This document shows positions 55,698-64,000 of a DNA stretch of 64,000 nucleotides, one piece after another; position 1 is the first letter of the stretch, and each line of letters starts with the position of its first letter. The notes under the pieces were generated by a model, which was not told the origin of the DNA, did not search any database, and saw only the letters and a list, made by a program, of their open reading frames with translations. The DNA lies in NCBI RefSeq assembly GCF_049116555.1, contig NZ_JAGDYT010000006.1:310001-374000 (forward strand), written 5' to 3'. The DNA comes from Maricaulis maris_C. Lineage in GTDB: Bacteria > Pseudomonadota > Alphaproteobacteria > Caulobacterales > Maricaulaceae. A program made the position numbers and the translations under genes.

Positions 55698-56173
55698 TGA
55701 CCTTGCTCGTCGCCTTTCTCAGTCTCTTGGGAGTGACCATGACCCTTCAGGATGATGGCGCCATCGTAGCGCGCCATGACACGGTCTGGCTGGCCAGCCA
55801 GCCAAGCGAAGCCGACCTTGATGCCTGGGCGGCGTCGGGTGCCCGGATGGTGATCAATTCGCGAACACCGGAGGAAACGGCCAGCCTGCCCTTTGACCTG
55901 TCCGCAGCGGTAGAAGCGCGTGGCATGCGTTATGTCGAAATGCCGATTGGCGGCGCACATGGCGCAGATCCGGCGCTGACCACGCAACTCGCGGCCCTGT
56001 TGGCGGAAAGCGACGGCCCGGTTGTGATGCATTGTCGCTCCGGGACGCGCTCGGCCCATCTGTATGCAGCCCATCTGATCGCCACCGATCAGGCAGGAGA
56101 CGACCCGTTTGACACCATGAACTGGCCCGGCGGCCGGGACCGGGGAATGGTGCGCGCGCTCACGCCCCAATAG
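55694..56173 (+). CDS. DSP-like phosphatase / TIGR01244-type protein
   Basis: 159 aa. The Cx5R motif VMHCRSGTRSA is the phosphatase or sulfurtransferase active site of the beta-lactamase-hydrolase-like/TIGR01244 group; preceding ASQPSEADLDAWAASGARMVINSRTPEET is typical of these DSP-like domains. The first residues are a short hydrophobic stretch, possibly a signal anchor. Coupled to the ELM1-like gene. Confidence 0.82.
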   Translation: MMTLLVAFLSLLGVTMTLQDDGAIVARHDTVWLASQPSEADLDAWAASGARMVINSRTPEETASLPFDLSAAVEARGMRYVEMPIGGAHGADPALTTQLAALLAESDGPVVMHCRSGTRSAHLYAAHLIATDQAGDDPFDTMNWPGGRDRGMVRALTPQ

Positions 56174-56282
56174 GCAGATCAGGCGCGCTGCATTGGTGGG
56201 CAGGCAATTGCCGCCCGAGCGCCTATATAGAAGGCCAATCCCGACTCGGGGCCCTGCCCCTGCCAGACTTTGAGGTTCGACC

Positions 56283-57227
56283 ATGTCCGAGACGCGTCAC
56301 TCGCGCCTGATCATTATTGGTTCCGGCGCTGCCGGTTATACCGCCGCCATCTACGCCGCTCGCGCCATGCTTGAGCCGACCCTGATTGCCGGGCTCCAGC
56401 CGGGCGGTCAGCTGACCATCACCACCGATGTCGAGAATTATCCCGGCTTCGCGGATGTCATTCAGGGCCCCTGGCTGATGGACCAGATGCGCGAGCAGGC
56501 CGAGAAGGTGGGGACGGACATGGTGTCCGACATCATCGTCGAAGCGGACCTGACCTCACGCCCCTTCGTCCTCAAGGGCGATAGCGGCACGGTCTATACC
56601 GCCGACAGCGTGATCATCGCCACTGGCGCCCAGGCCAAATGGCTGGGCCTCGAGAGCGAACAGAAATTCCAGGGCTTCGGCGTTTCCGCCTGCGCAACCT
56701 GCGACGGCTTCTTCTACCGCGGCAAGGAAGTCGTGGTTGTCGGCGGCGGCAATACCGCCGTCGAGGAAGCGCTGTTCCTGACCAATTTTGCCTCCAAGGT
56801 CACTCTGGTTCACCGTCGCGATACGCTGCGGGCCGAGAAGGTCATGCAGGACCGCCTGTTCAAACATGAGAAGATCGAGATCGTCTGGGACAGCGAAGTC
56901 GAAGAAGTGCTGGGTGACAGCGACCCGGCTGGCGTGACCGCTGTGCGAATCAAGAATGTGAAGACGGGCGTCACCACGGACATTCCGGCCCATGGCTTCT
57001 TTGTGGCCATCGGCCACGCCCCGGCGACCGAGCTCTTCATCGACCAGCTCGAAACCAAGGACGGCGGATATCTGGTCGTCGAGCCGGGCACACCCAAGAC
57101 CTCAATCCCCGGCGTCTTCGCCGCCGGCGACGTCACCGATGATGTCTATCGGCAGGCCGTGACGGCGGCCGGCATGGGCTGTATGGCCGCGCTGGACGCG
57201 GAACGTTTCCTGGCCGCCCAGGACTAG
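56283..57227 (+). CDS. trxB: Thioredoxin reductase
   Basis: 314 aa. FAD-binding GSGAAGYTAAIYAARA, the redox centre ACATCDGFFYRG, the NADPH fold VVVGGGNTAVEEALFLT with HRRDTLRAEK, and the closing GVFAAGDVTDDVYRQAVTAAGMGC. Reduces thioredoxin with NADPH; supplies reductant to MsrC among others. Length is standard. Confidence 0.97.
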   Translation: MSETRHSRLIIIGSGAAGYTAAIYAARAMLEPTLIAGLQPGGQLTITTDVENYPGFADVIQGPWLMDQMREQAEKVGTDMVSDIIVEADLTSRPFVLKGDSGTVYTADSVIIATGAQAKWLGLESEQKFQGFGVSACATCDGFFYRGKEVVVVGGGNTAVEEALFLTNFASKVTLVHRRDTLRAEKVMQDRLFKHEKIEIVWDSEVEEVLGDSDPAGVTAVRIKNVKTGVTTDIPAHGFFVAIGHAPATELFIDQLETKDGGYLVVEPGTPKTSIPGVFAAGDVTDDVYRQAVTAAGMGCMAALDAERFLAAQD

Positions 57228-57549
57228 ACTTCCCGCCCGCAAGGCTGAGCGCCGGGCAGGAACCTGCCGTCGGCTCGAGCCGGCTATCCGGAAGGGGTTC
57301 GGAGCCAAGACCGGCCCGGACGCCCGGCGGCTCGATCGCCTTGCCCCTCCCGGACCTGCCCTGGCCCGGTGTCTCGAATATTGACCGGTCCGGTCCGGCT
57401 GGCGTCATGCGGGGCTTGCTGACCGGGTCCGGGCATCGTGAAGACGTGGAATTTATTTAACGCCAGTCCCCCTTGCCTTGACGCTCGCCCCCGCTAGTTT
57501 CGCGTCCGATCACGCGCCAAAGGGCGCAGGCTGTGAGTGGAGCTTTCCC
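57228..57549. other. Intergenic region upstream of the DUF547 gene
   Basis: 322 bases. The proximal part, around 57440-57500, contains AT-rich AATTTATTTAA and a TTGACG (57478-57483), so a promoter for the DUF547 gene is likely, but I see no convincing -10 at 16-18 bases. GC-rich palindromes precede it. No gene. Confidence 0.45.
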
Positions 57550-58746
57550 ATGCGTCGTTACTTCCTTGCCGGCATCGCCCTGATTGCCATTGCGTCGATC
57601 CCGGCGAGCCACGCCCAGTCACAGCCCATGGCCGATTTCTCGGTCTTCGCCGAAGCCAATGACAACTCCAACATGGTGATCGATCACGAGGGTTGGTCTG
57701 TCATCCTGCGGGGCATAGTGCTCAATGTGCCTCCGATGGACCGCGAACCCGAGCGGACCCGCCCGATCCAGACCGGAACCCGTATCAATACGGCGAATAC
57801 GACGCGCTATCGCCATGAGGGCAACCGGGTCGTCTATCACGTGCTGAATGATGAATACCGGGAAGCCATTACCTTCCAGCGCGAAGATCTTGAAGCACTT
57901 CCGGACCAGATTGGCGGCCTGTCGCGCCTGAGCAGCAACGAGCAGCTGGCCTATTGGTTCAACCTCTACAACGTCACGATCATCGAGCAGACCATGCTCA
58001 ATTATCCGGTGCGCTGGATCAATAATATGGAAGCGCATGGTTCGGACGAGAATGTCTTCGACGCCAAGATTCTGGAAGTCGAAGGCCAGCGCCTGAGCCT
58101 GAATGATATCCGCCACAACATCGTCTATGCGAACTGGGACGATCCGCGCGTCATGTACGGTTTCTTCAACGGATCTGTCGGCAGCCCGGAACTGCGCCGC
58201 TCGGCCTATACAGGCGCCGGTGTCTGGGGTCAGCTTGACCGGACCGCCGTCGAATTCGTCAACGCGCTGCGGGGCGTGGAAGTCAATGAGCGCGAACTCC
58301 GCGTCTCCGTGGCTTATGATGAGGCCCGTGTCCTGTTCCCGGATTTCGAGACGGACCTGCGCGCCCACCTCGCTCGCTATGCCAATGAAGAGACGGCGGA
58401 ACAGCTGCATGCGGATCGCCCCGTCTCAGCCCGTGTTTCCGACTGGCAGGTCGCCGACATGATCAATGGCTCGCGCCGCTGCACCGGTGTGGCCGGCCCG
58501 TCGACGATGACATCATTTGCCTTCGGCAATGCCGAACAGACGCAGCAAACAGGCGTGGTCGCCAATTGCGCGACAATGCCGACCAATGCCGCCATCCTGA
58601 TGACCGCTGTCCAGAACCGCCGCATCGAACTCTTCCGCGAGGGTCGCTATGGCGAGGTCTACACGGTCGACCTGCCGACCATCGACACCACCGAGCCAGC
58701 TGCGGATGCGGCACCCGAGACGGACGACGACAGCGGGACGGAGTAG
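57550..58746 (+). CDS. Secreted DUF547 protein
   Basis: 398 aa. Signal peptide (YFLAGIALIAIASIPASHA) from the ATG at 57550. The DUF547 core is at about 110-270: FQREDLEALPDQIGGLSRLSSNEQLAYWFNLYNVTIIEQTML, LEVEGQRLSLNDIRHNIVYANWDDPRVMYGFFNGSVGSP. The C-terminal 100 residues are unassigned and end acidic. DUF547 has a transglutaminase-like fold but its function is unknown. Confidence 0.87.
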   Translation: MRRYFLAGIALIAIASIPASHAQSQPMADFSVFAEANDNSNMVIDHEGWSVILRGIVLNVPPMDREPERTRPIQTGTRINTANTTRYRHEGNRVVYHVLNDEYREAITFQREDLEALPDQIGGLSRLSSNEQLAYWFNLYNVTIIEQTMLNYPVRWINNMEAHGSDENVFDAKILEVEGQRLSLNDIRHNIVYANWDDPRVMYGFFNGSVGSPELRRSAYTGAGVWGQLDRTAVEFVNALRGVEVNERELRVSVAYDEARVLFPDFETDLRAHLARYANEETAEQLHADRPVSARVSDWQVADMINGSRRCTGVAGPSTMTSFAFGNAEQTQQTGVVANCATMPTNAAILMTAVQNRRIELFREGRYGEVYTVDLPTIDTTEPAADAAPETDDDSGTE

Positions 58747-58815
58747 CAGGGTCGCGATTCGTCCCGTTCCCGTTAGACTGCCCCAAATCGAATCCGTACG
58801 GGGAGATGAGCGGGC

Positions 58816-59709
58816 ATGGACTGGGACAAGCTGAAAACCTTTCACGCCGCGGCGCAGGCGGGGTCCTTGACCAAGGCCGCGGAGATGCTGGGATTGTCGC
58901 AATCCGCCGTGAGCCGGCAGATTGCCGCACTTGAAGATGATCTCGGCGTCACCCTCTTTCATCGCCACGCCCGCGGGCTGATTCCCACCGAGCCGGGCAA
59001 TCTCCTCTACGGAGCCGCTCATGAGATCGCGTCCAAGGTCGCGATCGCGGAGGCGCATGTTCATGATGCCCGCGATGAACCGTCAGGCGAGCTGAAAGTC
59101 ACGGCGCCCACGGCGCTCGGAGCGATCTGGCTCGCCCCGCGCCTCGCCGAGTTCAACGATGAATACCCCAATATCCGCATCCGCCTGATGCTGGACGATC
59201 ACGAGCTTGACCTCGCCGGGCTGGAAGCCGAGGTCGGGATCCGGCCCTGGCCTTCGACCCAGAATGATCTGGTGCAACGCAAACTGCTCTCTGTGCGCCA
59301 GCACCTCTATGCCAGTCACGACTACATTGAGCGCAAGGGCTCCCCGGCCTCCGTGGAGGCGCTCGATGATCACGCCATCATCTACTACGGGCCACCACAA
59401 TTGGCACCGATCCCCGGGCTCGATTGGGCGGCGAAGGCCGGTCGTGAGGACGGTGCAGCGCCACGCCCGGCCGTGATCGAGGTCAATACGATCTACGGGG
59501 TGATGAAAGCGGTGGAAGCCGGCATGGGGATTGCTGCCCTGCCCGACTATGTCGCCCGCGAAAACCAGAAGCTCAGCCGCGTTCTGCCAGAGGTGGATGG
59601 CCCGGATTTCGAGGTCTATTTCGTCTATCCGAGCGAGCTGCGCGGATCGCGCCGGATCGTCGCCTTCCGCGACTTCCTCATCGAACAGGCCCGCCGCTGG
59701 CAGAGCTGA
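58816..59709 (+). CDS. LysR family transcriptional regulator
   Basis: 297 aa. Winged HTH at 1-62 (AAQAGSLTKAAEMLGLSQSAVSRQIAALEDDLGVTLFHRHARG) and a periplasmic-binding-protein-like effector domain from about 90. The effector is unknown and there is no divergent gene, so the usual target rule gives no clue; it follows the DUF547 gene by 69 bases. GGGGAGATGAGCGGGC precedes the ATG. Confidence 0.93.
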   Translation: MDWDKLKTFHAAAQAGSLTKAAEMLGLSQSAVSRQIAALEDDLGVTLFHRHARGLIPTEPGNLLYGAAHEIASKVAIAEAHVHDARDEPSGELKVTAPTALGAIWLAPRLAEFNDEYPNIRIRLMLDDHELDLAGLEAEVGIRPWPSTQNDLVQRKLLSVRQHLYASHDYIERKGSPASVEALDDHAIIYYGPPQLAPIPGLDWAAKAGREDGAAPRPAVIEVNTIYGVMKAVEAGMGIAALPDYVARENQKLSRVLPEVDGPDFEVYFVYPSELRGSRRIVAFRDFLIEQARRWQS

Positions 59710-59713
59710 CGCA

Positions 59714-61114
59714 TCAGCCTTGGCTATTGAGCTCCGCGATCAACTGATCGAGCAGTTTCACAACCTGCACCGACTCGGATTCGAGGCGGTCAACGGCCGC
59801 TTCCGCGCCGGCCTTGTCACCGAGCGCGAAACAGCGAGCAGCTTCGCGCCCTGCCTCGTGAACACGGGCATGGGGCGGTTCGAGCGCCTTGAACGAGGCC
59901 CGGTTGCGCATCTCCGGATCCTCGACCTGATCATACCATTTTCCAAGGCGGCAAAGGTGGTGATCAACCAGCGTGTCTTCCGACACATCCCGGCGCCCCA
60001 CCAGCATTTCGGACAAATGTTTCTTCCACAGGAAGTGGTCGGATTTGGCGCGGTAGAGCACGTAATTCCGGATGTCGCGTTGGTCGAGGTCGACAAAGGA
60101 TTCCTCCACCAGCGCTTCTGACCGGGCGACGGAATCAATGACCTGCTCGGCCCGGTCCCGCGCGCGTCGGGCATTGCCGGCAACCCCGGCGACGCCACCC
60201 GACAACTCGCTCGTGGCGGCTTGCTGTTCCTTCATCAGGCGCGCGATCTCGGCGACCAGCTGCTCGCCCTCATTCACGAAGGACACGCCGCTGCGAACCC
60301 GGGAATGGGCACTGCGCGACGCGGTCATGCCCGAAGAAATCGCCGCCGCCGCAGTTTCCACAGCCTCGGTGATGCCAAGCACCTCGCCCTGCAAATTCTC
60401 GATCCGGCGCCGGATGTCGCCGGTCGCTTTCTCGGTCTGCTCGGAAAGCGCTTTCACCTCCTGGGCAACGACCGAAAATCCACGACCTGCCTCGCCGGCC
60501 CGGGCGGCTTCAATCGTGGCGTTGAGTGCGAGAAGATTTGTCTGTCCGGCGATCGCCGCGATCGTATCAACGATCTCCGTGATCTGGCCTGAGGCCGCTT
60601 CGAGTGCGCCAACCCGGGTCTCGATACCGCTATAGCTGTCATCGATCGATTTCATCTCGGCCGCCGTGCGATCGACTTCCGAGAGGCCTTCATCCGTCGC
60701 GCGCACACATTCCGACAGTTTTGCGTTCGCGCCGTCCGCATGGAGCGTAATCTGCTGAATGGAGGCGTCCAGCTGTTCGATCGCCGCCGCCATCGCCTGG
60801 CTGCGGTCATCCACTTCGCGGATTTCACCGGTCGCGCGCGAAACTGCCGCCATTGCGTCACTCGCCTGCATGGAAAACCCGGTCGCCCGCGCCAGCTCCG
60901 CCCGGTCACGATGCTCCGCCTGATCCGCCAGGCGCGCCAAGGCCCGTCTGACCGGGTCGGGGAGGTGGTCCGGAATATCGCCACCATCGGCAACCTGCTC
61001 AATCGCCGCCACAATTGCACTCACAGGGTCCGCGCCGCCCTTGTCGGCCTGGGCGTGGGGCACGCCATGGCGGTGACCTGCCTTGGTTTTTTCGCGGGCA
61101 AAGGCAGCTAGCAT
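59714..61114 (-). CDS. Soluble chemoreceptor with zinc-binding (CZB) domain
   Basis: 466 aa, no membrane helix. The signalling hairpin tip VDTIAAIAGQTNLLALNATIEAARAGEAGRGFSVVAQEVKALSEQT identifies a methyl-accepting chemotaxis protein, and the C-terminus has a CZB domain: H in SDHFLWKKHL, HHLCRLGKWYDQ, H in EPPHARVH. Cytosolic CZB receptors sense zinc-bound redox or hypochlorous acid signals in characterised cases. ATG at 61114 selected; earlier codons run into the upstream spacer. Converges with LysR (4-base gap). Confidence 0.9.
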   Translation of the reverse strand: MLAAFAREKTKAGHRHGVPHAQADKGGADPVSAIVAAIEQVADGGDIPDHLPDPVRRALARLADQAEHRDRAELARATGFSMQASDAMAAVSRATGEIREVDDRSQAMAAAIEQLDASIQQITLHADGANAKLSECVRATDEGLSEVDRTAAEMKSIDDSYSGIETRVGALEAASGQITEIVDTIAAIAGQTNLLALNATIEAARAGEAGRGFSVVAQEVKALSEQTEKATGDIRRRIENLQGEVLGITEAVETAAAAISSGMTASRSAHSRVRSGVSFVNEGEQLVAEIARLMKEQQAATSELSGGVAGVAGNARRARDRAEQVIDSVARSEALVEESFVDLDQRDIRNYVLYRAKSDHFLWKKHLSEMLVGRRDVSEDTLVDHHLCRLGKWYDQVEDPEMRNRASFKALEPPHARVHEAGREAARCFALGDKAGAEAAVDRLESESVQVVKLLDQLIAELNSQG

Positions 61115-61346
61115 TCGGCTCTCCGAGGTAAATTTCGGCGGCGAGTTTCCGAATGCTTGGTTAACAAGAGACTTCCGCCCACCGAAGAGACCAGAGAGCC
61201 GCAGAGCAATTGTGGCGACAATGCAGCAATGCATGGCGAAAACCGGTATGCCGTCGCAATTATGCATATCTGACATGCCGCCATGGCTCTTCTGCCAAGC
61301 GGCATAATCGCCGATACACACACCCGACGCGGCGACCAAGCCGCTC

Positions 61347-61517
61347 CTCAGATCTCCCCATCTGAGTTTTGTGCGCCCCTCCTCCCCATTCGGGCGCGCA
61401 ACATCGCGCCGGGTCCCTCTCCTCCCCTATAGGACCCGGCGCCATCTCTTTCGGGCTTCCCCAAGCCCGCTTCACAATACCTGCCCCGGCTCTCCCCAGA
61501 GCCGGGGCATTTTTTTG
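61347..61517 (+). ncRNA. Candidate small RNA: five stem-loops with C-rich loops and an intrinsic terminator
   Basis: On the plus strand: (1) CTCAGAT-ctcccc-ATCTGAG (61347-61366) then TTTT; (2) GCGCCC/GGGCGC (61373-61397) with loop ctcctccccattc; (3) an 11-bp stem GCGCCGGGTCC/GGACCCGGCGC (61406-61442) with loop ctctcctcccctata; (4) CGGGCTT-cccc-AAGCCCG (61452-61469); (5) an 11-bp stem GCCCCGGCTCT-cccc-AGAGCCGGGGC (61483-61508) followed by ATTTTTTT. All stems are perfect, all loops carry CCCC, and the last is a strong rho-independent terminator. No open frame explains it. CATAAT at 61303 is a possible -10. Known alphaproteobacterial sRNAs with CCUCCUCCC loops (anti-Shine-Dalgarno) are the closest concept. 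Confidence 0.7.
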
Positions 61518-61534
61518 CCTGTGCCGCAAACAAA

Positions 61535-61559
61535 AGCCCCGGTGCCAGGCACCGGGGCT
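61535..61559 (-). terminator. Intrinsic terminator of dps
   Basis: Perfect 12-bp stem AGCCCCGGTGCC/GGCACCGGGGCT around one base, followed on the minus strand by TTTTG; 26 bases beyond the dps stop. Confidence 0.85.
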
Positions 61560-61584
61560 CTCGTCAACGAACCGATCATGCAGA

Positions 61585-62052
61585 TCAGCCGATAGTGGAC
61601 CGCAACATCCAGGCAGATTTCTCGTGCTCGGTCAGGCGCGGCGTCAACACATCCGCCGTCGCCTCATCACCGTGCTCGGCGGCCAGCTCGAGGGCCTTGC
61701 GGATTGTGGCGACAACTGTCTCATGTCCCTTCAGCAGGTCCCGCAACATGTCATTGGCGTCCTTGGCTTCACCACCGGACTTGATGGCGGCCGCACCAGA
61801 CATTTCGTCATAGGAGCGCGGGGCGAGGACATCGAGGGCGCGGATTCGCTCGGCAATCATGTCGGTTGCCATCCAGAGCTCGTTATACTGCGTCTCGAAC
61901 AGGGCGTGCAGGTCGTGGAAGCGCGGCCCCGTGACATTCCAGTGATAGACGTGCGTCTTGAAGTAGAGCGCATACGTGTCTGCCAGGACGGCGGTCACAG
62001 CGCTGGCCATGGCTTCACGTTGCGTGTCGGACAGACCCATATTGATGCTCAT
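61585..62052 (-). CDS. dps: Dps family ferritin-like DNA-protection protein
   Basis: 155 aa four-helix ferritin-like protein. Ferroxidase ligands from the dodecamer interface: YFKTHVYHWNVTGPRFHDLHALFETQYNELW (His, His, Asp, Glu of Dps) and later helices. Stores iron and protects DNA under oxidative stress. ATG at 62052 with AAGGAGACTGTG upstream, in preference to a Met 17 codons earlier. Single gene with its own terminator. Confidence 0.94.
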   Translation of the reverse strand: MSINMGLSDTQREAMASAVTAVLADTYALYFKTHVYHWNVTGPRFHDLHALFETQYNELWMATDMIAERIRALDVLAPRSYDEMSGAAAIKSGGEAKDANDMLRDLLKGHETVVATIRKALELAAEHGDEATADVLTPRLTEHEKSAWMLRSTIG

Positions 62053-62171
62053 CACAGTCTCCTTATTGGCATTGGCTTGCGGCATCGCCGCGGCGTCCTG
62101 CAAGAGATAGACACCCCAATCCCATAATTCAAATCAGGATTAATTGGCTTTGGTATCGATGATGTCTATGG

Positions 62172-63377
62172 CTAGCGCAACGCTGCACAGAAACGGCGAA
62201 TCCGCATTCCCGCTTCCGTCAGGGCTTCATCCGAGGTGGCGTAGGAGATGCGAAAGCCCGGCTCGAGCCCGAAGGCTACGCCCGGCACGGCCGCAACAGC
62301 CTCGGCCTCCAGCAGGGCCGCACAGAAATCCGTGTCGGTCTCGATCACGCGGCCGTCCGGTGCCGTCTTGCCGATCGTGCCGGAACAGTCCGCGAAGACA
62401 TAGAAAGCCCCTTCCGGTGTCGGCGCGACGAGCCCCTCTGCAGCATTGATATCGGCCAGCACCAGGTCCCGGCGACGCAGGAAAGCCGCATTGCGCGCGG
62501 CCAGGAAATCATGATTGCCATTGAGCGCCTCGACCGACGCCCATTGCGAGATCGAACAGGGATTGGACGTGGTCTGAGAGGCGACCTTGCCCATCTCCTT
62601 GATCAAGGCGGCCGGCCCGCCGGCATAGCCGATCCGCCACCCGGTCATGGCATAGGCCTTGGACACACCATTCATGGTCAGCGTGCGGTCATAGAGTTTC
62701 GGTTCGACCTCGGCGATGGTCGCGAACTCAAAGCCTTCATAGACGATGTGCTCATACATATCGTCGGTCATCACCCAGACATGCGGATGCGCCAGCAGCA
62801 CATCGGCCAGGGCCCGCAGCTCGTCCCGGGTATAGCCCATACCTGTCGGATTGGACGGTGAGTTGAGGATGAGCCAGCGCGTTTTTGGTGTGATCGCGGC
62901 CGCCAATTGATCGGGGCTGATCTTGAACCGGTTCTCGATCCCGGCCTTCACGGTCACCGGCGTTCCGCCGACCAGATTGACCATCTCCGGATAGCTCACC
63001 CAGTAGGGCGCCGGAATAATGACTTCATCACCCTCATTCAGGCTTGCCAGCAAGGCATTGTAGATGACCGGCTTGCCGCCGGTGGAGACATGGATCTGGT
63101 TGGCCTGGTATTCGAGATTATTGTCACGCCGGAACTTCTTGATGATCGCATCCTTGAGTTCCGGAATACCATCCACATTGGTGTATTTCGTCTCACCGCG
63201 ACGGATCGCGGCGATCGCCGCATCCTTGATGTGATCAGGTGTGTCGAAATCCGGCTCGCCGGCGCCGAGCGAAATGACATCAATGCCCTTCGCCTTGAGC
63301 TCTCGCGCCTTCTGGGTGACGGCAAGCGTGGCGGAAGGTTTCACGCGCTGAAGCGCGGAGGACGGTGTAAAGGTCAT
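62172..63377 (-). CDS. Aspartate/aromatic aminotransferase (class I, PLP)
   Basis: 401 aa fold-type I enzyme of the aspartate aminotransferase Ib subgroup (bacterial AspAT). Signatures: VISLGAGEPDFDTPDHIKDAAI, TGGKPVIYNALLASLNEGDEV, NSPSNPTGMGY, MTDDMYEHIVYEG and the PLP lysine in MNGVSKAYAMTGWRIGYAGGP; C-terminal arginine in PGFRISYATS. Interconverts aspartate and oxaloacetate. ATG at 63377 (M11 codons after an earlier Met) precedes TFTPSSALQRVKPSATL. Confidence 0.93.
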   Translation of the reverse strand: MTFTPSSALQRVKPSATLAVTQKARELKAKGIDVISLGAGEPDFDTPDHIKDAAIAAIRRGETKYTNVDGIPELKDAIIKKFRRDNNLEYQANQIHVSTGGKPVIYNALLASLNEGDEVIIPAPYWVSYPEMVNLVGGTPVTVKAGIENRFKISPDQLAAAITPKTRWLILNSPSNPTGMGYTRDELRALADVLLAHPHVWVMTDDMYEHIVYEGFEFATIAEVEPKLYDRTLTMNGVSKAYAMTGWRIGYAGGPAALIKEMGKVASQTTSNPCSISQWASVEALNGNHDFLAARNAAFLRRRDLVLADINAAEGLVAPTPEGAFYVFADCSGTIGKTAPDGRVIETDTDFCAALLEAEAVAAVPGVAFGLEPGFRISYATSDEALTEAGMRIRRFCAALR

Positions 63378-63670
63378 GATGATGTCCCGGTAGAGCTCGG
63401 CTGGAAGCAAAAAGCCTAGTCCCGCTCGGCGCGCGCGCCAATCCCCCAGCTATGCAAGATCGCCCTGCCGCGCAGGCAATTCTGCATGACACGGGCCGGG
63501 TCCGACCGGTCCGACCCGCCCAGACATGGCCGCAATTTTCCCCGCAATCGCCGCATTACCGCCCTGTCACCTTCGTGATCCGGGATCAGCGTGACCTCGG
63601 ACAGGGAAGCCGGTCGCTCCGCAAACGCCCTCGCAGAACGGAGCGGCCGGCACATATCGGGGAGGTTCGC

Positions 63671-64000
63671 ATGGCGGCCGCACGCACACACGCAACAGTC
63701 GGGTCACAGGCCTGGTTCGGACTAACCCTTGCTCTCGCGGCGCTCGCCGCCGCCCTGCTGTTGTGGTCCGAGGCCGCCGCCGACGACGCCCCCCATGACG
63801 GCCTCGAACTCGTCCGCCTCTCCGAGATCAATGAGGGCGCTCTGCTGATCCGGACGGTCGAACCCGGCCAGTACCTGCCGGCGCCAATGGTCGCAACCGA
63901 GCTGGATTTCACGATCAACGGCCCGGTCATCCGCGCGACGGTCACCCAGCGTTTCGAAAACCCGACTGACGCCTGGGTCGAGGCCACCTACGTCTTCCCC
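63671..64000 (+). CDS. 5' end of a VIT-domain marine sortase target protein (truncated)
   Basis: First 110 residues of a gene that continues beyond the window; GGAGG lies five bases before the ATG and the frame is open to the last base. A signal/membrane segment (AWFGLTLALAALAAALLLW) is followed by a VIT (vault inter-alpha-trypsin) start: GALLIRTVEPGQYLPAPMVATELDFTING and QRFENPTDAWVEATYVFP, which matches the TIGR03788-type marine proteobacterial sortase target protein. A class-related sortase gene would be expected just to the right. Confidence 0.8.
   Translation, partial: MAAARTHATVGSQAWFGLTLALAALAAALLLWSEAAADDAPHDGLELVRLSEINEGALLIRTVEPGQYLPAPMVATELDFTINGPVIRATVTQRFENPTDAWVEATYVFP

Noticed and set aside
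57478..57506. Promoter at TTGACG before the DUF547 gene
   Set aside because: No acceptable -10 hexamer at 16-18 bases.
61347..61517. Reading the five hairpins on the minus strand as a CsrB-like GGA decoy RNA
   Set aside because: On the minus strand some loops hold GGA, but two loops are plain GGGG and there is no terminator T-run at that end, while the plus strand ends in a strong terminator.

Overview
The window is about 64 kb of high-GC, gene-dense chromosomal DNA from an alphaproteobacterium, most likely a marine stalked-bacterium relative of the Caulobacterales/Maricaulales type (Maricaulis-like). This is inferred from the yqeY-dnaG-rpoD cluster, a DnaG whose zinc site is eroded as is usual in Alphaproteobacteria, many short ATGA/TAATG gene overlaps, REP-like intergenic palindromes, and the start of a marine sortase target protein at the right edge. 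I see no insertion sequence, prophage, integrase or CRISPR array; this reads as ordinary chromosome with some accessory pieces.

Layout. 1-10.7 kb: end of an unknown gene, a 1-kb palindrome-rich spacer, a DPP-IV-type peptidase lipoprotein, a SprT/YgjP-like metallohydrolase coupled to a TetR regulator, two secreted proteins (one OmpA-like), free methionine-R-sulfoxide reductase, a ClpP-fold membrane protease, a SIMPL lipoprotein carrying an embedded TonB-receptor-like segment, and an S1/P1 nuclease. 10.9-18.5 kb: TetR-MFP-RND efflux operon behind a double palindromic operator, then an FMN 2-hydroxyacid dehydrogenase next to a ThDP 2-oxoacid decarboxylase-like enzyme. 18.5-25.5 kb (minus strand): hybrid kinase, His-rich porin, a cupin-4/JmjC oxygenase preceded by a Tat-exported Asp/Arg/Gly repeat peptide, an M50-like membrane protease, and a CAU tRNA. 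25.7-32.9 kb: SIMPL protein, panD, a secreted protein plus M23 peptidase pair, DUF4349 lipoprotein, CHASE-PAS hybrid kinase, YjbQ.

33-50.9 kb: housekeeping core with rpoD, dnaG, a beta-propeller protein, yqeY, TPR-sulfotransferase, then carA, an orphan peptide-binding lipoprotein, an HD hydrolase, an HTH/DUF2975 pair with its own operator, carB and greA. 50.9-64 kb: saccharopine-dehydrogenase-like reductase, a BlaI repressor with an M56(BlaR1)-M23 fusion, an ELM1-like protein, a Cx5R phosphatase, trxB, DUF547, LysR, a soluble zinc-binding chemoreceptor, a five-hairpin small-RNA candidate, dps, an aspartate aminotransferase and the 5' end of the sortase target.

The two most promising undescribed systems are (i) the repeat peptide with its adjacent 2-oxoglutarate oxygenase (22519-24221), which looks like an enzyme-substrate pair, and (ii) a non-coding RNA at 61347-61517 with five consecutive stem-loops, each presenting a C-rich, anti-Shine-Dalgarno-like loop and ending in an intrinsic terminator. 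Also notable are the M56-M23 fusion sensor and the SIMPL/TonB-plug chimera.
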